DNA from: an uncultured Pelagibacteraceae bacterium
GTDB lineage: Bacteria; Pseudomonadota; Alphaproteobacteria; Pelagibacterales; Pelagibacteraceae
Length of the DNA stretch: 64,000 bases
Reading direction: 5' to 3'
Assembly (NCBI GenBank): GCA_902593285.1
Contig: CACJHW010000002.1
Location: 1-64,000, forward strand
How positions within the stretch are numbered: the stretch's first letter is position 1; every line of letters starts with the position of its first letter. A program made the translations under genes and the position numbers. The notes beneath the pieces were generated by a model, which made no database searches, was not told where the DNA came from, and was given only the letters and a program-made list of their open reading frames with translations. Positions 42,500 to 52,116 of the stretch are shown in pieces.

Positions 42500-45274
42500 A
42501 TGAATAAAATTCAAAAAACAGATCATTTTTATTTGATTGATGGTTCTGGTTATATATTTAGAGCTTATTATGCTTTGCCTCCATTGAGTAGAAAAAGCGA
42601 TGGACTTCCAACAGGTGCTGTAAGTGGTTTTTGCAGTATGTTATTTAAATTATTAGAAGATTCAAAATCCAATGAAAACTTGCAAAAACCAACACATTTT
42701 GCAGTAATATTCGACTCAGCAAGAAAAACTTTCAGAAATGAAATTTATAGTGATTATAAAGCTAATAGATCTGAGGCGCCTGACGATTTAGCTCCACAAT
42801 TTGAATATATAAGAAAATCAGTCCTGGCATTTAATTTGCCATCTGTGGATCTTCCTAATTATGAAGCAGATGATTTAATAGCTACATATGTTGATCAAAT
42901 TCTTAAAAAGGGTGCAAAGGTTACAATTGTTTCATCAGATAAAGATTTAATGCAGCTTTACAAAAAAGGGGTTCGAATTTTTGACCCTATGAAAAATAAA
43001 TTTATAACTGATGATGATGTCGTAAAAAAATTTGGAGTAGATGCTTCAAAAGTTATTGATGTGCAATCTTTAGCAGGAGATAGTAGTGATAATGTTCCTG
43101 GTGTTCCGGGGATAGGTATTAAGACCGCTGCAGAGCTTATTAATAAATATGGCACTTTAGAAAACTTGCTAAAATCTGCGCATGAGATTAAGCAAAATAA
43201 AAGAAGAGAAACATTAATTGAGAACAAAGATAAAGCATTAATAAGTAAAAAACTTGTAACACTAGATCACAACTCTCCTGTTGATAGAGAGTTAAGTGAA
43301 TTTAAATTGCAAAATATAGATAAAGATAAATTATATAAATTTTTAAGAGAAATGGAATTTAACAGGTTGTTAAGCTCTGCAATTTCTGCTTATGGAGAAC
43401 CTGAACTAGAAAGTAACAAGATTGAAACTCAAAATCTAGAAAAACAACAATCGATAAATAATAAAAATTATTTTTTAATTAATAGTTTAGATGAAATTGA
43501 TAAATGGATTGAGGAGGCGGAAGAAGTTGGTGAAATTGCTATAGATACAGAAACAACCTCATTAGATCCTCACCAAGCAGATTTAGTGGGTATTTCTCTC
43601 TGTTCTAAAATTGGAAAAGCATGTTATATACCAGTTGGTCACAAGTCACCCAAGTGTCTTAAAAAAGATGCAGTAATTAAAAAATTAAAAAAAGTATTAG
43701 AAGATCCTAGTATAAAAAAAATAGGTCAAAATATAAAATTTGATTTTATCGTATTTTATAAATGTGGAATAACGCTTTCATCAATGGAAGATACAATGCT
43801 GATGTCTTATGTCTTAGATGCAGGAAAAAATAGACATAATATGGATACTTTATCAGAAATTCATTTAGGACATAAAACTATTTCTTTTAAAGACATGGTA
43901 GGAACAGGCAAGAAAGAAATTAATTTTAGTGAAGTAGAATTAGATAAAGCAAAAGATTACGCTGCTGAAGATGCCGATGTTACTTTTAGATTATATAAGA
44001 AATTTATCAAAAATTTAAAATCAGAAAAATTGATAAATATCTATGAAATTTTTGAAAAGCCGTTAATTAAAATTCTCGCATTTATGGAAATAGAGGGAGT
44101 TGAAATTGATAGTAAGTTTTTAAAATCTCTTTCATCTAAATTTGAAAAAAAAATTCAAAAACTTGAAAAAAATGTATTTAAAATTTCTAAAAAAGAGTTC
44201 AATATCGCATCCCCAAAGCAATTAGGTGAAATAATTTATAATGACTTGAAAATAGCTGGTTTAAAGAAAACTAAAAAAGGAAGTTTTGCAACAAGTGCAA
44301 GTGTTTTAGAGGATTTAGCTTTTAAAGGCCATGAGTTTCCAAAATTAATTTTAGACTGGAGACAAGTTTCAAAATTAAAAAATACTTATTCAGATGCTTT
44401 ACCTGAACATTTAAACCCAAATACAAAAAGAGTTCATACTTCGTTTTTGCTGGCTGCTACAACTACTGGAAGGCTAGCATCTAGTGATCCCAACTTACAA
44501 AACATACCAATTAAATCAGAAGATGGAAAAGATATAAGAAAAGCTTTTAAAGCAAAAAAAGATCACTTATTTATTTCTGCAGATTATAATCAAATTGAGA
44601 TGAGAATTCTGGCAGACCTGGCAGATGTAAAAGAACTAAAAAAAGCTTTTAAAAATAAAGAGGATATTCACTCTTTAACAGCTAGCCAAATATTTAATAT
44701 CGATATAAAAAAAGTTAATCAAGATCACAGACGAAAGGCTAAAGCTATTAATTTTGGAATTATTTATGGAATTTCACAATATGGATTGGCTAAGCAAATA
44801 AATGTTTCTAATTATGAAGCTGAGGAATTTTTAAATTCATATTTTGCAAAGTTTCCAGAAATTAAGGTTTATATGGATAATACAATAAAATTTTGTAGGA
44901 AAAGCGGATATGTTAATAATATTTTTGGAAGAAGATCTCATTTTAATGGAATTAATGACAAAAACTTTAATGTAAGAAATTTTCAAGAGCGTGCTGCAAT
45001 AAATGCACCCATTCAAGGTTCTGCTTCTGAAGTAATGAGATTAGCCATGATAAGATTAGATAAGAAATTATCAGAACAAAAAAACTCTAATTCAAAAATG
45101 CTTTTACAAATTCACGATGAACTAATTTTTGAAATTCCAAAAAAAGATGAAAAAACAATGATTAAATTAATTGAGAAAGAAATGACTAGTGTAGCTCAAA
45201 GTGATTATCATTCTTTTTCCACCCCTTTAACGGTTGATATTAATGTTGGAGATAATTGGGGGATGCTACACTAA
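42500..45274 (+). CDS. polA: DNA polymerase I
   Basis: PolA fills gaps and removes RNA primers. The 924-residue protein contains all three domains. The 5'-3' exonuclease (1-300) has FYLIDGSGYIFRAYYALPPL and GVPGIGIKTA. The 3'-5' exonuclease (about 325-510) has its metal-binding IAIDTETTSLDPH intact. The polymerase has SADYNQIEMRILA, RRKAKAINFGIIYGIS and LQIHDELIFE. It is preceded by a 114-base A/T-rich spacer shared with divergent bioY, where I see several TATAAT-like boxes but no convincing -35. Confidence 0.97.
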   Translation: MNKIQKTDHFYLIDGSGYIFRAYYALPPLSRKSDGLPTGAVSGFCSMLFKLLEDSKSNENLQKPTHFAVIFDSARKTFRNEIYSDYKANRSEAPDDLAPQFEYIRKSVLAFNLPSVDLPNYEADDLIATYVDQILKKGAKVTIVSSDKDLMQLYKKGVRIFDPMKNKFITDDDVVKKFGVDASKVIDVQSLAGDSSDNVPGVPGIGIKTAAELINKYGTLENLLKSAHEIKQNKRRETLIENKDKALISKKLVTLDHNSPVDRELSEFKLQNIDKDKLYKFLREMEFNRLLSSAISAYGEPELESNKIETQNLEKQQSINNKNYFLINSLDEIDKWIEEAEEVGEIAIDTETTSLDPHQADLVGISLCSKIGKACYIPVGHKSPKCLKKDAVIKKLKKVLEDPSIKKIGQNIKFDFIVFYKCGITLSSMEDTMLMSYVLDAGKNRHNMDTLSEIHLGHKTISFKDMVGTGKKEINFSEVELDKAKDYAAEDADVTFRLYKKFIKNLKSEKLINIYEIFEKPLIKILAFMEIEGVEIDSKFLKSLSSKFEKKIQKLEKNVFKISKKEFNIASPKQLGEIIYNDLKIAGLKKTKKGSFATSASVLEDLAFKGHEFPKLILDWRQVSKLKNTYSDALPEHLNPNTKRVHTSFLLAATTTGRLASSDPNLQNIPIKSEDGKDIRKAFKAKKDHLFISADYNQIEMRILADLADVKELKKAFKNKEDIHSLTASQIFNIDIKKVNQDHRRKAKAINFGIIYGISQYGLAKQINVSNYEAEEFLNSYFAKFPEIKVYMDNTIKFCRKSGYVNNIFGRRSHFNGINDKNFNVRNFQERAAINAPIQGSASEVMRLAMIRLDKKLSEQKNSNSKMLLQIHDELIFEIPKKDEKTMIKLIEKEMTSVAQSDYHSFSTPLTVDINVGDNWGMLH

Positions 45275-45324
45275 ATTTATAACATTGCCCAAATTAGAAC
45301 AATTTAGTATTTTTAGATTACTTT

Positions 45325-46032
45325 ATGCAAAAACAGACAATAGCTTTAATAGATGACGATAGAAATATTTTAACAAGTTTAAGTATCGCATTAGAAAAAG
45401 AGGGTTTTAAAGTTCAAACATACATTGATGGTGAAAGCGCATTAATTGGTTTAACCAGAATGCCACCTGATTTAGCAGTTATAGATATAAAAATGCCAAA
45501 AATGGATGGAGAAGAATTACTAAAAAAACTTCGAAAAAAAACTTCTTTACCAGTAATTTTTTTAACATCTAAAGATGATGAAATTGATGAGTTGTTAGGC
45601 TTAAAGTTGGGCGCAGATGATTTTGTAAAAAAATCAGGAGGATTTTCTATAAAAGTTTTAATTGAAAGAATTAGATTGCAGTTAAGAAAAAAAGATTCAA
45701 ATAATATTCTAGAGGAAAATAAAAGCCTGATATCTCATGGACGATTAAAATTAGATCCATCACAACTCGAGTGTGAATGGAATGGAAAACAGTTGCCTGA
45801 TAAATTGACGACAACTGAGTTTTTAATTGTTAAAGAATTAGCAAAGAGGCCCGGTATAATTAAAGAAAGAGCTCAATTGATGGATATAGCTTACCGAGAG
45901 GATACAGATATTGAGGATAGAACTATTGATAGTCACGTAAAACGAATTAGAAAAAAATTTAAAAAAGTAGATCCTGATTTTTCAGCTATTGAAACTAGGT
46001 ATGGTAGTGGATATAGATGGAATGTTAGCTAA
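45325..46032 (+). CDS. chvI: Response regulator ChvI (OmpR family)
   Basis: ChvI is the response regulator of the ChvG/ChvI envelope and acid-sensing system in alphaproteobacteria. The 235-residue protein has a receiver domain (IALIDDDRNIL near 6-16, phospho-acceptor Asp54 in LAVIDIKMPKMDGEE). A winged-helix DNA-binding domain follows (DRTIDSHVKRIRKKFKK and ETRYGSGYRWN). The sensor kinase gene overlaps its stop by one base, indicating coupled expression. Confidence 0.93.
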   Translation: MQKQTIALIDDDRNILTSLSIALEKEGFKVQTYIDGESALIGLTRMPPDLAVIDIKMPKMDGEELLKKLRKKTSLPVIFLTSKDDEIDELLGLKLGADDFVKKSGGFSIKVLIERIRLQLRKKDSNNILEENKSLISHGRLKLDPSQLECEWNGKQLPDKLTTTEFLIVKELAKRPGIIKERAQLMDIAYREDTDIEDRTIDSHVKRIRKKFKKVDPDFSAIETRYGSGYRWNVS

Positions 46033-47573
46033 TGTTTAGTAAATACTTAAAAACTCTCTCTATATTAAAAAAATTTTTATTTATAAATTTTGTAATTTTT
46101 ACAATTATTGGACTATTTACATTCATATATCTAAATAATATTCAGCCAAGTTTAATAAAAAAAAAATCTCAAAATCACACAAACATTATTAACAACACTA
46201 TTGATAATATTTTAAGGCTAGATGTAAAATTCCAATCTGACGATATTAGAAGATTTTTATTTTCTACGAGGTTTATTTTTCAAAATTTAGATAGAGTAAT
46301 ATTTTTTGATGATCAACTTAACCTTATTGGAGACACCGATACTTTAGATCTTGATCCTAGGTCATTCTCTTCAAGACTTGATAAAATTGAATTTGAAAGT
46401 TTAGATAATGAGGAAATAGAAAAAACTATTGAGGAAAAAAATATAAAAATTAATGAAAAAAAACCTTTTTCATTCAAAGATATATTAAAAAATTATTCTA
46501 GTTCTGAAAATTTAGGAGCTCCTTACACATTTACTCAAGAAGATTTTAATCAATTTAATGTAACAACAATTAAGAATGTTACAAAGAATGAAATTAATCT
46601 TGGTTATGTAGCTATTACAGAAAATGCTAATGAAATAAAGACCGCGATAGATGAGAGAAAAGCATTTGTAATAAGAACAGCTATATCTGTAGGATTTGTA
46701 ATATTAATTTTTTCTTTTGTTTTAAGCAGATATTTTATTAAACCAATACAAAATCTCGTTGGATATACAATTCGTGTCAAAGAAAAAAGTCAAATTAAAC
46801 CAGGTATTGAAAATTTAAAAAAAAGAAATGACGAATTAGGACTTTTATCTAATTCTTTAGAGGATATGACAAATGAGCTTCAAAATAGAGTTGCACATGC
46901 TGAAAATTTTTCGACAGATTTAGTTCATGAAATTAGAAATCCATTAGCATCTTTAAAAAGTGCATCAGAAATTTTACAAGACACAAATGATAGCGAACAA
47001 AGAAACAGATTATTAAATATACTTAGTCATGACGTTCAAAGAATAGAAAGATTAATTACTGATTATTCGCAAATGTTAAAGGATGAAGTTGCTTTAAGTA
47101 AAGAAAAAATGAAAAAAATTAATATTGAACCTATCATTCAATCTGTTGTTGATGATTACAATAATATTCATCAAGTGAAAAAAGGAATTAAAATTGAATA
47201 TAAAAATGACGGAAAAGATAAATATTTAATAAATGGTATAGAAAACAGAATCGAACAAATCATTGCAAATTTATTAGATAATTCAATATCATTTAGTAAA
47301 GACTGTACTAATGTTTTTGTTGATGTTTCTGTTAATGAGAAAAATCAAATATCAATCAAAATTATTGATGAAGGACAAGGATTTAAAGAAAAAGACACGT
47401 CAAGAATATTTAAAAGATTTTATAGTAATAGACCTGAAAAATTTGGAGAACATTCAGGCTTAGGTTTAAATATTGTAAAAAACTTGGTTGAACTCCACGA
47501 TGGTGAAATTGTAGCATCTAATCGTATTGATAAAGAAGGAGCAATGATAGAGATAAGATTTCCCAATGTTTAA
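46032..47573 (+). CDS. chvG: Sensor histidine kinase ChvG
   Basis: This is a membrane histidine kinase partner of ChvI, 513 residues. There are two transmembrane helices (about 13-38 and 213-235), flanking a periplasmic region of roughly 175 residues. A HAMP linker follows, then a dimerisation helix with the phospho-acceptor His299 in DLVHEIRNPLASLKSA. The ATP-binding domain has the N box (NLLDNSISFS) and G boxes (DEGQGFKEKD, GLGLNIVKNL). The next gene is ahcY rather than the hprK/PTS genes usual in rhizobia. Confidence 0.92.
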   Translation: MFSKYLKTLSILKKFLFINFVIFTIIGLFTFIYLNNIQPSLIKKKSQNHTNIINNTIDNILRLDVKFQSDDIRRFLFSTRFIFQNLDRVIFFDDQLNLIGDTDTLDLDPRSFSSRLDKIEFESLDNEEIEKTIEEKNIKINEKKPFSFKDILKNYSSSENLGAPYTFTQEDFNQFNVTTIKNVTKNEINLGYVAITENANEIKTAIDERKAFVIRTAISVGFVILIFSFVLSRYFIKPIQNLVGYTIRVKEKSQIKPGIENLKKRNDELGLLSNSLEDMTNELQNRVAHAENFSTDLVHEIRNPLASLKSASEILQDTNDSEQRNRLLNILSHDVQRIERLITDYSQMLKDEVALSKEKMKKINIEPIIQSVVDDYNNIHQVKKGIKIEYKNDGKDKYLINGIENRIEQIIANLLDNSISFSKDCTNVFVDVSVNEKNQISIKIIDEGQGFKEKDTSRIFKRFYSNRPEKFGEHSGLGLNIVKNLVELHDGEIVASNRIDKEGAMIEIRFPNV

Positions 47574-47615
47574 TCATATCTTGATAAATAAATACTTAGC
47601 TGTATAAAGCTTGCC

Positions 47616-48902
47616 ATGGAAGATTATAAAGTAAAAGACATTGCCCAAGCTGAATTTGGTAGAAAAGAAATATCAATAGCTGAAAGTGAAATGCCTGGTT
47701 TAATGGCATTACGAGAAGAGTATTCTAAAGAAAAACCATTAAAAGGTGCAAGAATAATTGGATGTCTACATATGACAATTCAAACAGCTGTATTAATTGA
47801 AACTTTAGTTGAATTGGGCGCTGAAGTGAGATGGTCTTCTTGTAATATTTTTTCAACTCAAGATCATGCGGCTGCGGCCATTGCTAAAGCTGGGATTCCT
47901 GTTTACGCTTGGAAAGGTGAAACAGAAGAGGAATATTTATGGTGTATTAAACAAACTATAATTGGAAAACCTGACTGGAAGCCTAACATGTTATTAGATG
48001 ATGGTGGAGATTTAACAGCTATTATGCACAATGAATATCAGGATTTAATGAAAGATATAAAGGGTGTTTCAGAAGAGACTACCACTGGAATTAAAGCACT
48101 AAATAAAATGGAAAAAGATAAATCCCTTTTAGTTCCAGCAATAAACGTGAATGACTCTGTTACAAAATCAAAATTTGATAATTTATATGGATGCAGAGAA
48201 AGCTTAGTTGACGGAATAAGAAGAGCTACTGATGTAATGATGTCTGGAAAAATTGCAATTGTTGCTGGTTTTGGAGACGTTGGAAAAGGAAGTGCTGCAT
48301 CTTTAAGACAAAGTGGTGCTAGAGTTTTAGTTACTGAGGCAGATCCAATCTGTGCTCTCCAAGCTGCAATGGAGGGTTATGAAGTGGTATTAATGGAGGA
48401 GGCTATAAGTAGAGCGGATATAGTTGTAACAGCCACAGGTAACAAAGATATTGTTACCGCAGACCATATGAGAGATATGAAGGATAGAGCCATCTTATGT
48501 AATATTGGTCACTTTGATAATGAAATACAAGTTGAGGCTCTTAAGAATTATAAATGGACTGAAGTAAAACCTCAAGTGCATGAAATAGAGTTGCCTAGTG
48601 GTAAAAGAATTATTCTTTTAGCTGAAGGAAGATTAGTTAATCTTGGTTGTGCAACTGGACATCCAAGTTTTGTAATGAGTGCATCATTTACCAATCAAGT
48701 TATTGCTCAAATAGAACTTTGGCATAATCATAAAAATTATGAAAATAAAGTTTATGTACTTCCAAAACATTTAGATGAAAAAGTAGCAACTTTGCATTTA
48801 AAAAAAGTTGGGGCAAAACTAACAAAATTATCAAAAGAGCAAGCAGATTATATAAGCGTTGGAACAGAAGGTCCTTTCAAACCAGATGCCTATCGCTATT
48901 AA
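47616..48902 (+). CDS. ahcY: Adenosylhomocysteinase (SAH hydrolase)
   Basis: AhcY reversibly cleaves S-adenosylhomocysteine to adenosine and homocysteine, closing the methylation cycle. The 428-residue protein has the substrate region [19 protein letters not shown] (about 46-64) and NAD-binding [15 protein letters not shown] near 220. The C-terminal [20 protein letters not shown] and the final KPDAYRY are characteristic. No SAH riboswitch is apparent in the 42-base leader. Its end overlaps tsaE by 17 bases. Confidence 0.98.
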   Translation: MEDYKVKDIAQAEFGRKEISIAESEMPGLMALREEYSKEKPLKGARIIGCLHMTIQTAVLIETLVELGAEVRWSSCNIFSTQDHAAAAIAKAGIPVYAWKGETEEEYLWCIKQTIIGKPDWKPNMLLDDGGDLTAIMHNEYQDLMKDIKGVSEETTTGIKALNKMEKDKSLLVPAINVNDSVTKSKFDNLYGCRESLVDGIRRATDVMMSGKIAIVAGFGDVGKGSAASLRQSGARVLVTEADPICALQAAMEGYEVVLMEEAISRADIVVTATGNKDIVTADHMRDMKDRAILCNIGHFDNEIQVEALKNYKWTEVKPQVHEIELPSGKRIILLAEGRLVNLGCATGHPSFVMSASFTNQVIAQIELWHNHKNYENKVYVLPKHLDEKVATLHLKKVGAKLTKLSKEQADYISVGTEGPFKPDAYRY

Positions 48903-49335
48903 AGATAGCACAATCGATATCACTTCAGAGAAGTTAACTAAAGAATTAGCTAAAGAATTTACAAAATATCTTAAAGGCGGCGAGTTTGTTTTTTTATATG
49001 GAGAGATGGGCGTAGGTAAAACAACCTTTGTTAAATATTTTATAAATGAGTATCAAAAAATAAATAATTTAACACAATCAGAAATTACAAGCCCTACTTT
49101 TAGTTTATTAAATGAGTATCAGGTGAAAGATATAAGAATAAAACATTATGATTTATTTAGAATTAATAGGAAAGAAGACATTAATAATTTAGATATTTTT
49201 GAAAAAGATAATAAATTAATAACACTTATAGAATGGCCACAATTGATTGCTGACAAACAAGATATAAAATTTATAACTTTAACATTTAATTATTTAAATC
49301 AATTAAATGATAGAACTGTAGATATAAAAGTTTAA
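48886..49335 (+). CDS. tsaE: tRNA threonylcarbamoyladenosine biosynthesis ATPase TsaE
   Basis: TsaE is the ATPase that resets the TsaB-TsaD complex during t6A37 tRNA modification. The product is 149 residues from the ATG at 48886. The Walker A motif GEMGVGKTT is near 39-47, followed by [11 protein letters not shown] and the conserved HYDLFRI and LITLIEWPQ segments. I prefer this ATG to an in-frame TTG at 48859, which would lengthen the overlap with ahcY and add a non-conserved extension. It begins the tsaE-amgK-murU run. Confidence 0.93.
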   Translation: MPIAIKDSTIDITSEKLTKELAKEFTKYLKGGEFVFLYGEMGVGKTTFVKYFINEYQKINNLTQSEITSPTFSLLNEYQVKDIRIKHYDLFRINRKEDINNLDIFEKDNKLITLIEWPQLIADKQDIKFITLTFNYLNQLNDRTVDIKV

Positions 49336-49351
49336 ATTATAAGATATATTA

Positions 49352-50296
49352 ATGAAAAGCCTAGCAAAATTGGAAAAAATAAAAGGTGATGCATCTTTTA
49401 GAGAATTTTACAGAAACAAAGAAAATAAATCAATTGTAGTAATATCTAAGAAAGAAAAGTTAAAAAATCTTTTAATTTATGATGCAATAAATAAAATTTT
49501 ATTAAAAAATAAAATTTTAGCACCAAATCTAATAAGTGAAAATTACATTAATAATTATATAGAAATAAATGACTTTGGAGATCAAACTTTGTTTCAAATT
49601 TTAAAAAACAAAAAGAATAATAAATATGTCATTTTTAAAAAGATAATAAAAATTTTAAATAAAATACAATTAATAAAAGGTAAAAAAGTAAAAAATTTTA
49701 AAAACAAATTATATAAAGTTCAAAAATATAAAAACAAAATTTTGTTTGATGAAACTAAACTTTTTTGTGACTGGTATGCACCAAAGATATTGTCTAAAAC
49801 CAAAAGCATTCAATTTAAAAAAAAATTTAGATTAGAGATAAAAAAATTATTATCAAAATTAAATTATAAAAATGTTACATTTGTTCATAGAGATTTTCAT
49901 GTTTCAAATTTGATGTATCACAATAAAAAAATTGCAGTAATAGATAGTCAGGATGCATTAATTGGCAATAGAGCTTATGATTTAGCATCCTTAATTGACG
50001 ACGTGAGATTAAAAACAACTAGTAAATTAAAGGAGAAAATATTTAAGTTTTACATCAAAACAAATAAAAAAATTGATTTGGAAAAATTTAAAAAAGATTT
50101 TGAAATATTATCTGTTTTAAGGAATTTAAAAATAATTGGTATATTTATGCGTTTAGCTGTTAGAGATGATAAAAAAAAATATCTTAAATTAATTCCCTAC
50201 GCTTGGGAAATGATTAATCATAGAATTAAAGAGCAAAATGAATTCAATAATTTGAAGTTGCTATTAAAAAATAATTTTCCAAAATATATAAGGTAA
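49352..50296 (+). CDS. amgK: Aminoglycoside phosphotransferase-fold sugar kinase (AmgK-like)
   Basis: This 314-residue APH-fold kinase resembles AmgK, which phosphorylates the anomeric carbon of N-acetylmuramate and N-acetylglucosamine in wall recycling. The catalytic loop is FVHRDFHVSNLMYH with Asp near 181, followed by the metal-binding IDSQDALIGNRAYDLASLIDDVR. Lysine and asparagine content is very high. Its position between tsaE and a MurU-like nucleotidyltransferase gene is the conserved arrangement and the main support for this function over other APH kinases. Confidence 0.85.
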   Translation: MKSLAKLEKIKGDASFREFYRNKENKSIVVISKKEKLKNLLIYDAINKILLKNKILAPNLISENYINNYIEINDFGDQTLFQILKNKKNNKYVIFKKIIKILNKIQLIKGKKVKNFKNKLYKVQKYKNKILFDETKLFCDWYAPKILSKTKSIQFKKKFRLEIKKLLSKLNYKNVTFVHRDFHVSNLMYHNKKIAVIDSQDALIGNRAYDLASLIDDVRLKTTSKLKEKIFKFYIKTNKKIDLEKFKKDFEILSVLRNLKIIGIFMRLAVRDDKKKYLKLIPYAWEMINHRIKEQNEFNNLKLLLKNNFPKYIR

Positions 50297-50300
50297 AGTT

Positions 50301-50990
50301 GTGAAAATAAATACAGCTTTAATTTTATGTGCAGGTTTTGGTAAAAGATTAAATCCAATTACTTTAAATACTCCTAAGCCCTTATTAGAGATTAAAGATG
50401 TAAGTATGCTGGAGAGATGCATTAGTTTAATCAAAAAACTAGGTATTCAAAAAATCTTAATAAATACTTTTTATTTAAAGGATCAATTTTCAGTGTTTTT
50501 AAACAGTAAAAATTTCAAAATTGATATCAAAATAATTGAGGATGGTGAGCATATTTTAGATACAGGGGGAGGCATTCAAAATATGATTAAAGACTCTCAT
50601 GAAAAGGATTTTATAATTTTTAACCCAGATACAATCTGGAGTAATGACTATAAAGACGAGATAATTAAAATGGAAAAAAAGTATTTTTCTGAAAAAATAG
50701 AAAACATTCTTCTTTTAGTAAATAAAAAATTGAGTTTTGATAAAAAGTTAAAAGGAGATTTCAATTTAAAAAATAATTTAATTAACAAAGAGGCTGAAAA
50801 GGAATTTATTTACATTGGATGTCAAATAATTAATAAAAAATTATTTATTAAAGATAAAATAGAAAATTACTCAATTTTGGAAATTTGGAATAATTTATTA
50901 GATCAAAAAAAGTTATTTGGTTATGAAAGCCAAAAAGACTTTTATCATTTAACTGATCTGGATATTTTTAAAAAACTAAAAGATCTTTAG
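50301..50990 (+). CDS. murU: MurNAc-1-phosphate uridylyltransferase (MurU-like)
   Basis: This sugar-nucleotide pyrophosphorylase-fold protein of 229 residues starts at a GTG codon. The family's MurU makes UDP-MurNAc from MurNAc-1-P, bypassing de novo synthesis. The nucleotide-binding signature LILCAGFGKRLNPIT near residues 7-21 is followed by TPKPLLEI, and DTGGGIQNM and FNPDTIW are also typical. It directly follows amgK. Its end overlaps convergent gpmA by 23 bases. Another sugar-1-phosphate substrate is possible; context favours MurU. Confidence 0.84.
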   Translation: MKINTALILCAGFGKRLNPITLNTPKPLLEIKDVSMLERCISLIKKLGIQKILINTFYLKDQFSVFLNSKNFKIDIKIIEDGEHILDTGGGIQNMIKDSHEKDFIIFNPDTIWSNDYKDEIIKMEKKYFSEKIENILLLVNKKLSFDKKLKGDFNLKNNLINKEAEKEFIYIGCQIINKKLFIKDKIENYSILEIWNNLLDQKKLFGYESQKDFYHLTDLDIFKKLKDL

Positions 50991-51675
50991 CTCTTTCTTG
51001 ATCAAGATATCTACAATTAGAAATTTTGCTGTTTTCTAATTCAATTAAAAGGGGGTTCCCTGTAGGAATTTCAAGTTTAGAGATTTCATTGTTATCTAAA
51101 TTAAATAAATATTTACATAAAGATCTAATAGAGTTTCCATGAGCAGAAATGAGAATATTTGCACTTGTTTTGTTTTCTATCTCATTGATATAAAATTTTA
51201 TTACTCTTTTATATGTATCTTTAAGTGACTCAGTATCTGGAATTTTTTCTAAAGGAATTTCTTTGTAAGTTTCAATATTTAGAGGATGATATGGGTTTTT
51301 TTTATCTAAAGGGTCGGGTCTAAGGTCCCAAGAACGTCTAAATTGATGAACTTTTTCTTCTCCAAGTTTTTTTTTCATTTCATCTTTATTTAACCCTGTC
51401 AGAGCTCCATAATGTCTCTCGTTTAATTCCCATGCACTCTTTACTTCTTTAAAATCTTGTAATTCCTCCTGTATAATTTTTAAAGTATTTTTAGCCCTTA
51501 ATTGAAAGGAGGAGTAATATAAATTAATTTCAATTTTTTCTTGTTTTATTAATTCACCAGCTTTTTTTGCCTCTGATTTCCCATTTTCTGTCAGATCTAC
51601 ATCAACCCATCCAGTAAATTTCTTTTCTAGATTCCACACACTTTGACCGTGTCTTACTAAAATTAAATAACTCAT
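50968..51675 (-). CDS. gpmA: 2,3-bisphosphoglycerate-dependent phosphoglycerate mutase
   Basis: GpmA interconverts 3- and 2-phosphoglycerate in glycolysis and gluconeogenesis. The 235-residue histidine-phosphatase protein has LVRHGQSVWN with the phospho-acceptor His9. RHYGALTGLNKDEMKKKLGEEKV contains the acid catalyst, and the second histidine is in ISAHGNSIRSL. The length and the Tyr-Gly-Ala-Leu-x-Gly motif mark a true mutase rather than a broad phosphatase. Confidence 0.95.
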   Translation of the reverse strand: MSYLILVRHGQSVWNLEKKFTGWVDVDLTENGKSEAKKAGELIKQEKIEINLYYSSFQLRAKNTLKIIQEELQDFKEVKSAWELNERHYGALTGLNKDEMKKKLGEEKVHQFRRSWDLRPDPLDKKNPYHPLNIETYKEIPLEKIPDTESLKDTYKRVIKFYINEIENKTSANILISAHGNSIRSLCKYLFNLDNNEISKLEIPTGNPLLIELENSKISNCRYLDQERAKDLLVF

Positions 51676-51720
51676 TTGTTTATCTTTTAAATCAATTTGA
51701 TAAATAAAACTATATTATTA

Positions 51721-52116
51721 ATGATTAATTATTTTTCAAAATATAAATTTATTTTTTACTTATGCAATTTCGTTCTAATTATTTTGTATTTGTTCCCAGG
51801 TAGTTTACTTGGCTGCTATATTTACAATGATTGTAAAATCCAACCTCAAATAACTGAGGATTATATTGTTTCAACAAATCATTTATATGCATATATAGTT
51901 CTCTCAATTATTGGTTTTCTAACTTATCGAAAAAATAATCAATTTAATATTTTAAGTATTTATTTAATATTTTTATCTATTGTACTTGAGGTATTACAAT
52001 ACTTTGTGCCTAATAGAAGTTTCGAATTTTCAGATTTGTTTGGAAATCTAGCAGGTGTAGTTATAGCCATAATTATATTTTACTTTTTTAAAAAAAATGA
52101 AAATTTTAAAAGTTAA
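51721..52116 (+). CDS. VanZ-like membrane protein
   Basis: This small integral membrane protein has 131 residues with about four hydrophobic helices (starting near 10, 57, 80 and 108). The arrangement YLIFLSIVLEVLQYFVPNRSFEFSDLFGNLAGVVIAI matches the conserved second half of VanZ-like proteins. Their function is largely unknown outside glycopeptide resistance. I use the ATG at 51721; a TTG eight codons upstream is possible. Its end overlaps the lipoprotein gene by 20 bases, suggesting coupled expression and a joint envelope role. Confidence 0.75.
   Translation: MINYFSKYKFIFYLCNFVLIILYLFPGSLLGCYIYNDCKIQPQITEDYIVSTNHLYAYIVLSIIGFLTYRKNNQFNILSIYLIFLSIVLEVLQYFVPNRSFEFSDLFGNLAGVVIAIIIFYFFKKNENFKS

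Noticed and set aside
47574-47615. Possible SAH riboswitch before ahcY
   Set aside because: The 42-base spacer is too short and has no G/C-rich pairing.
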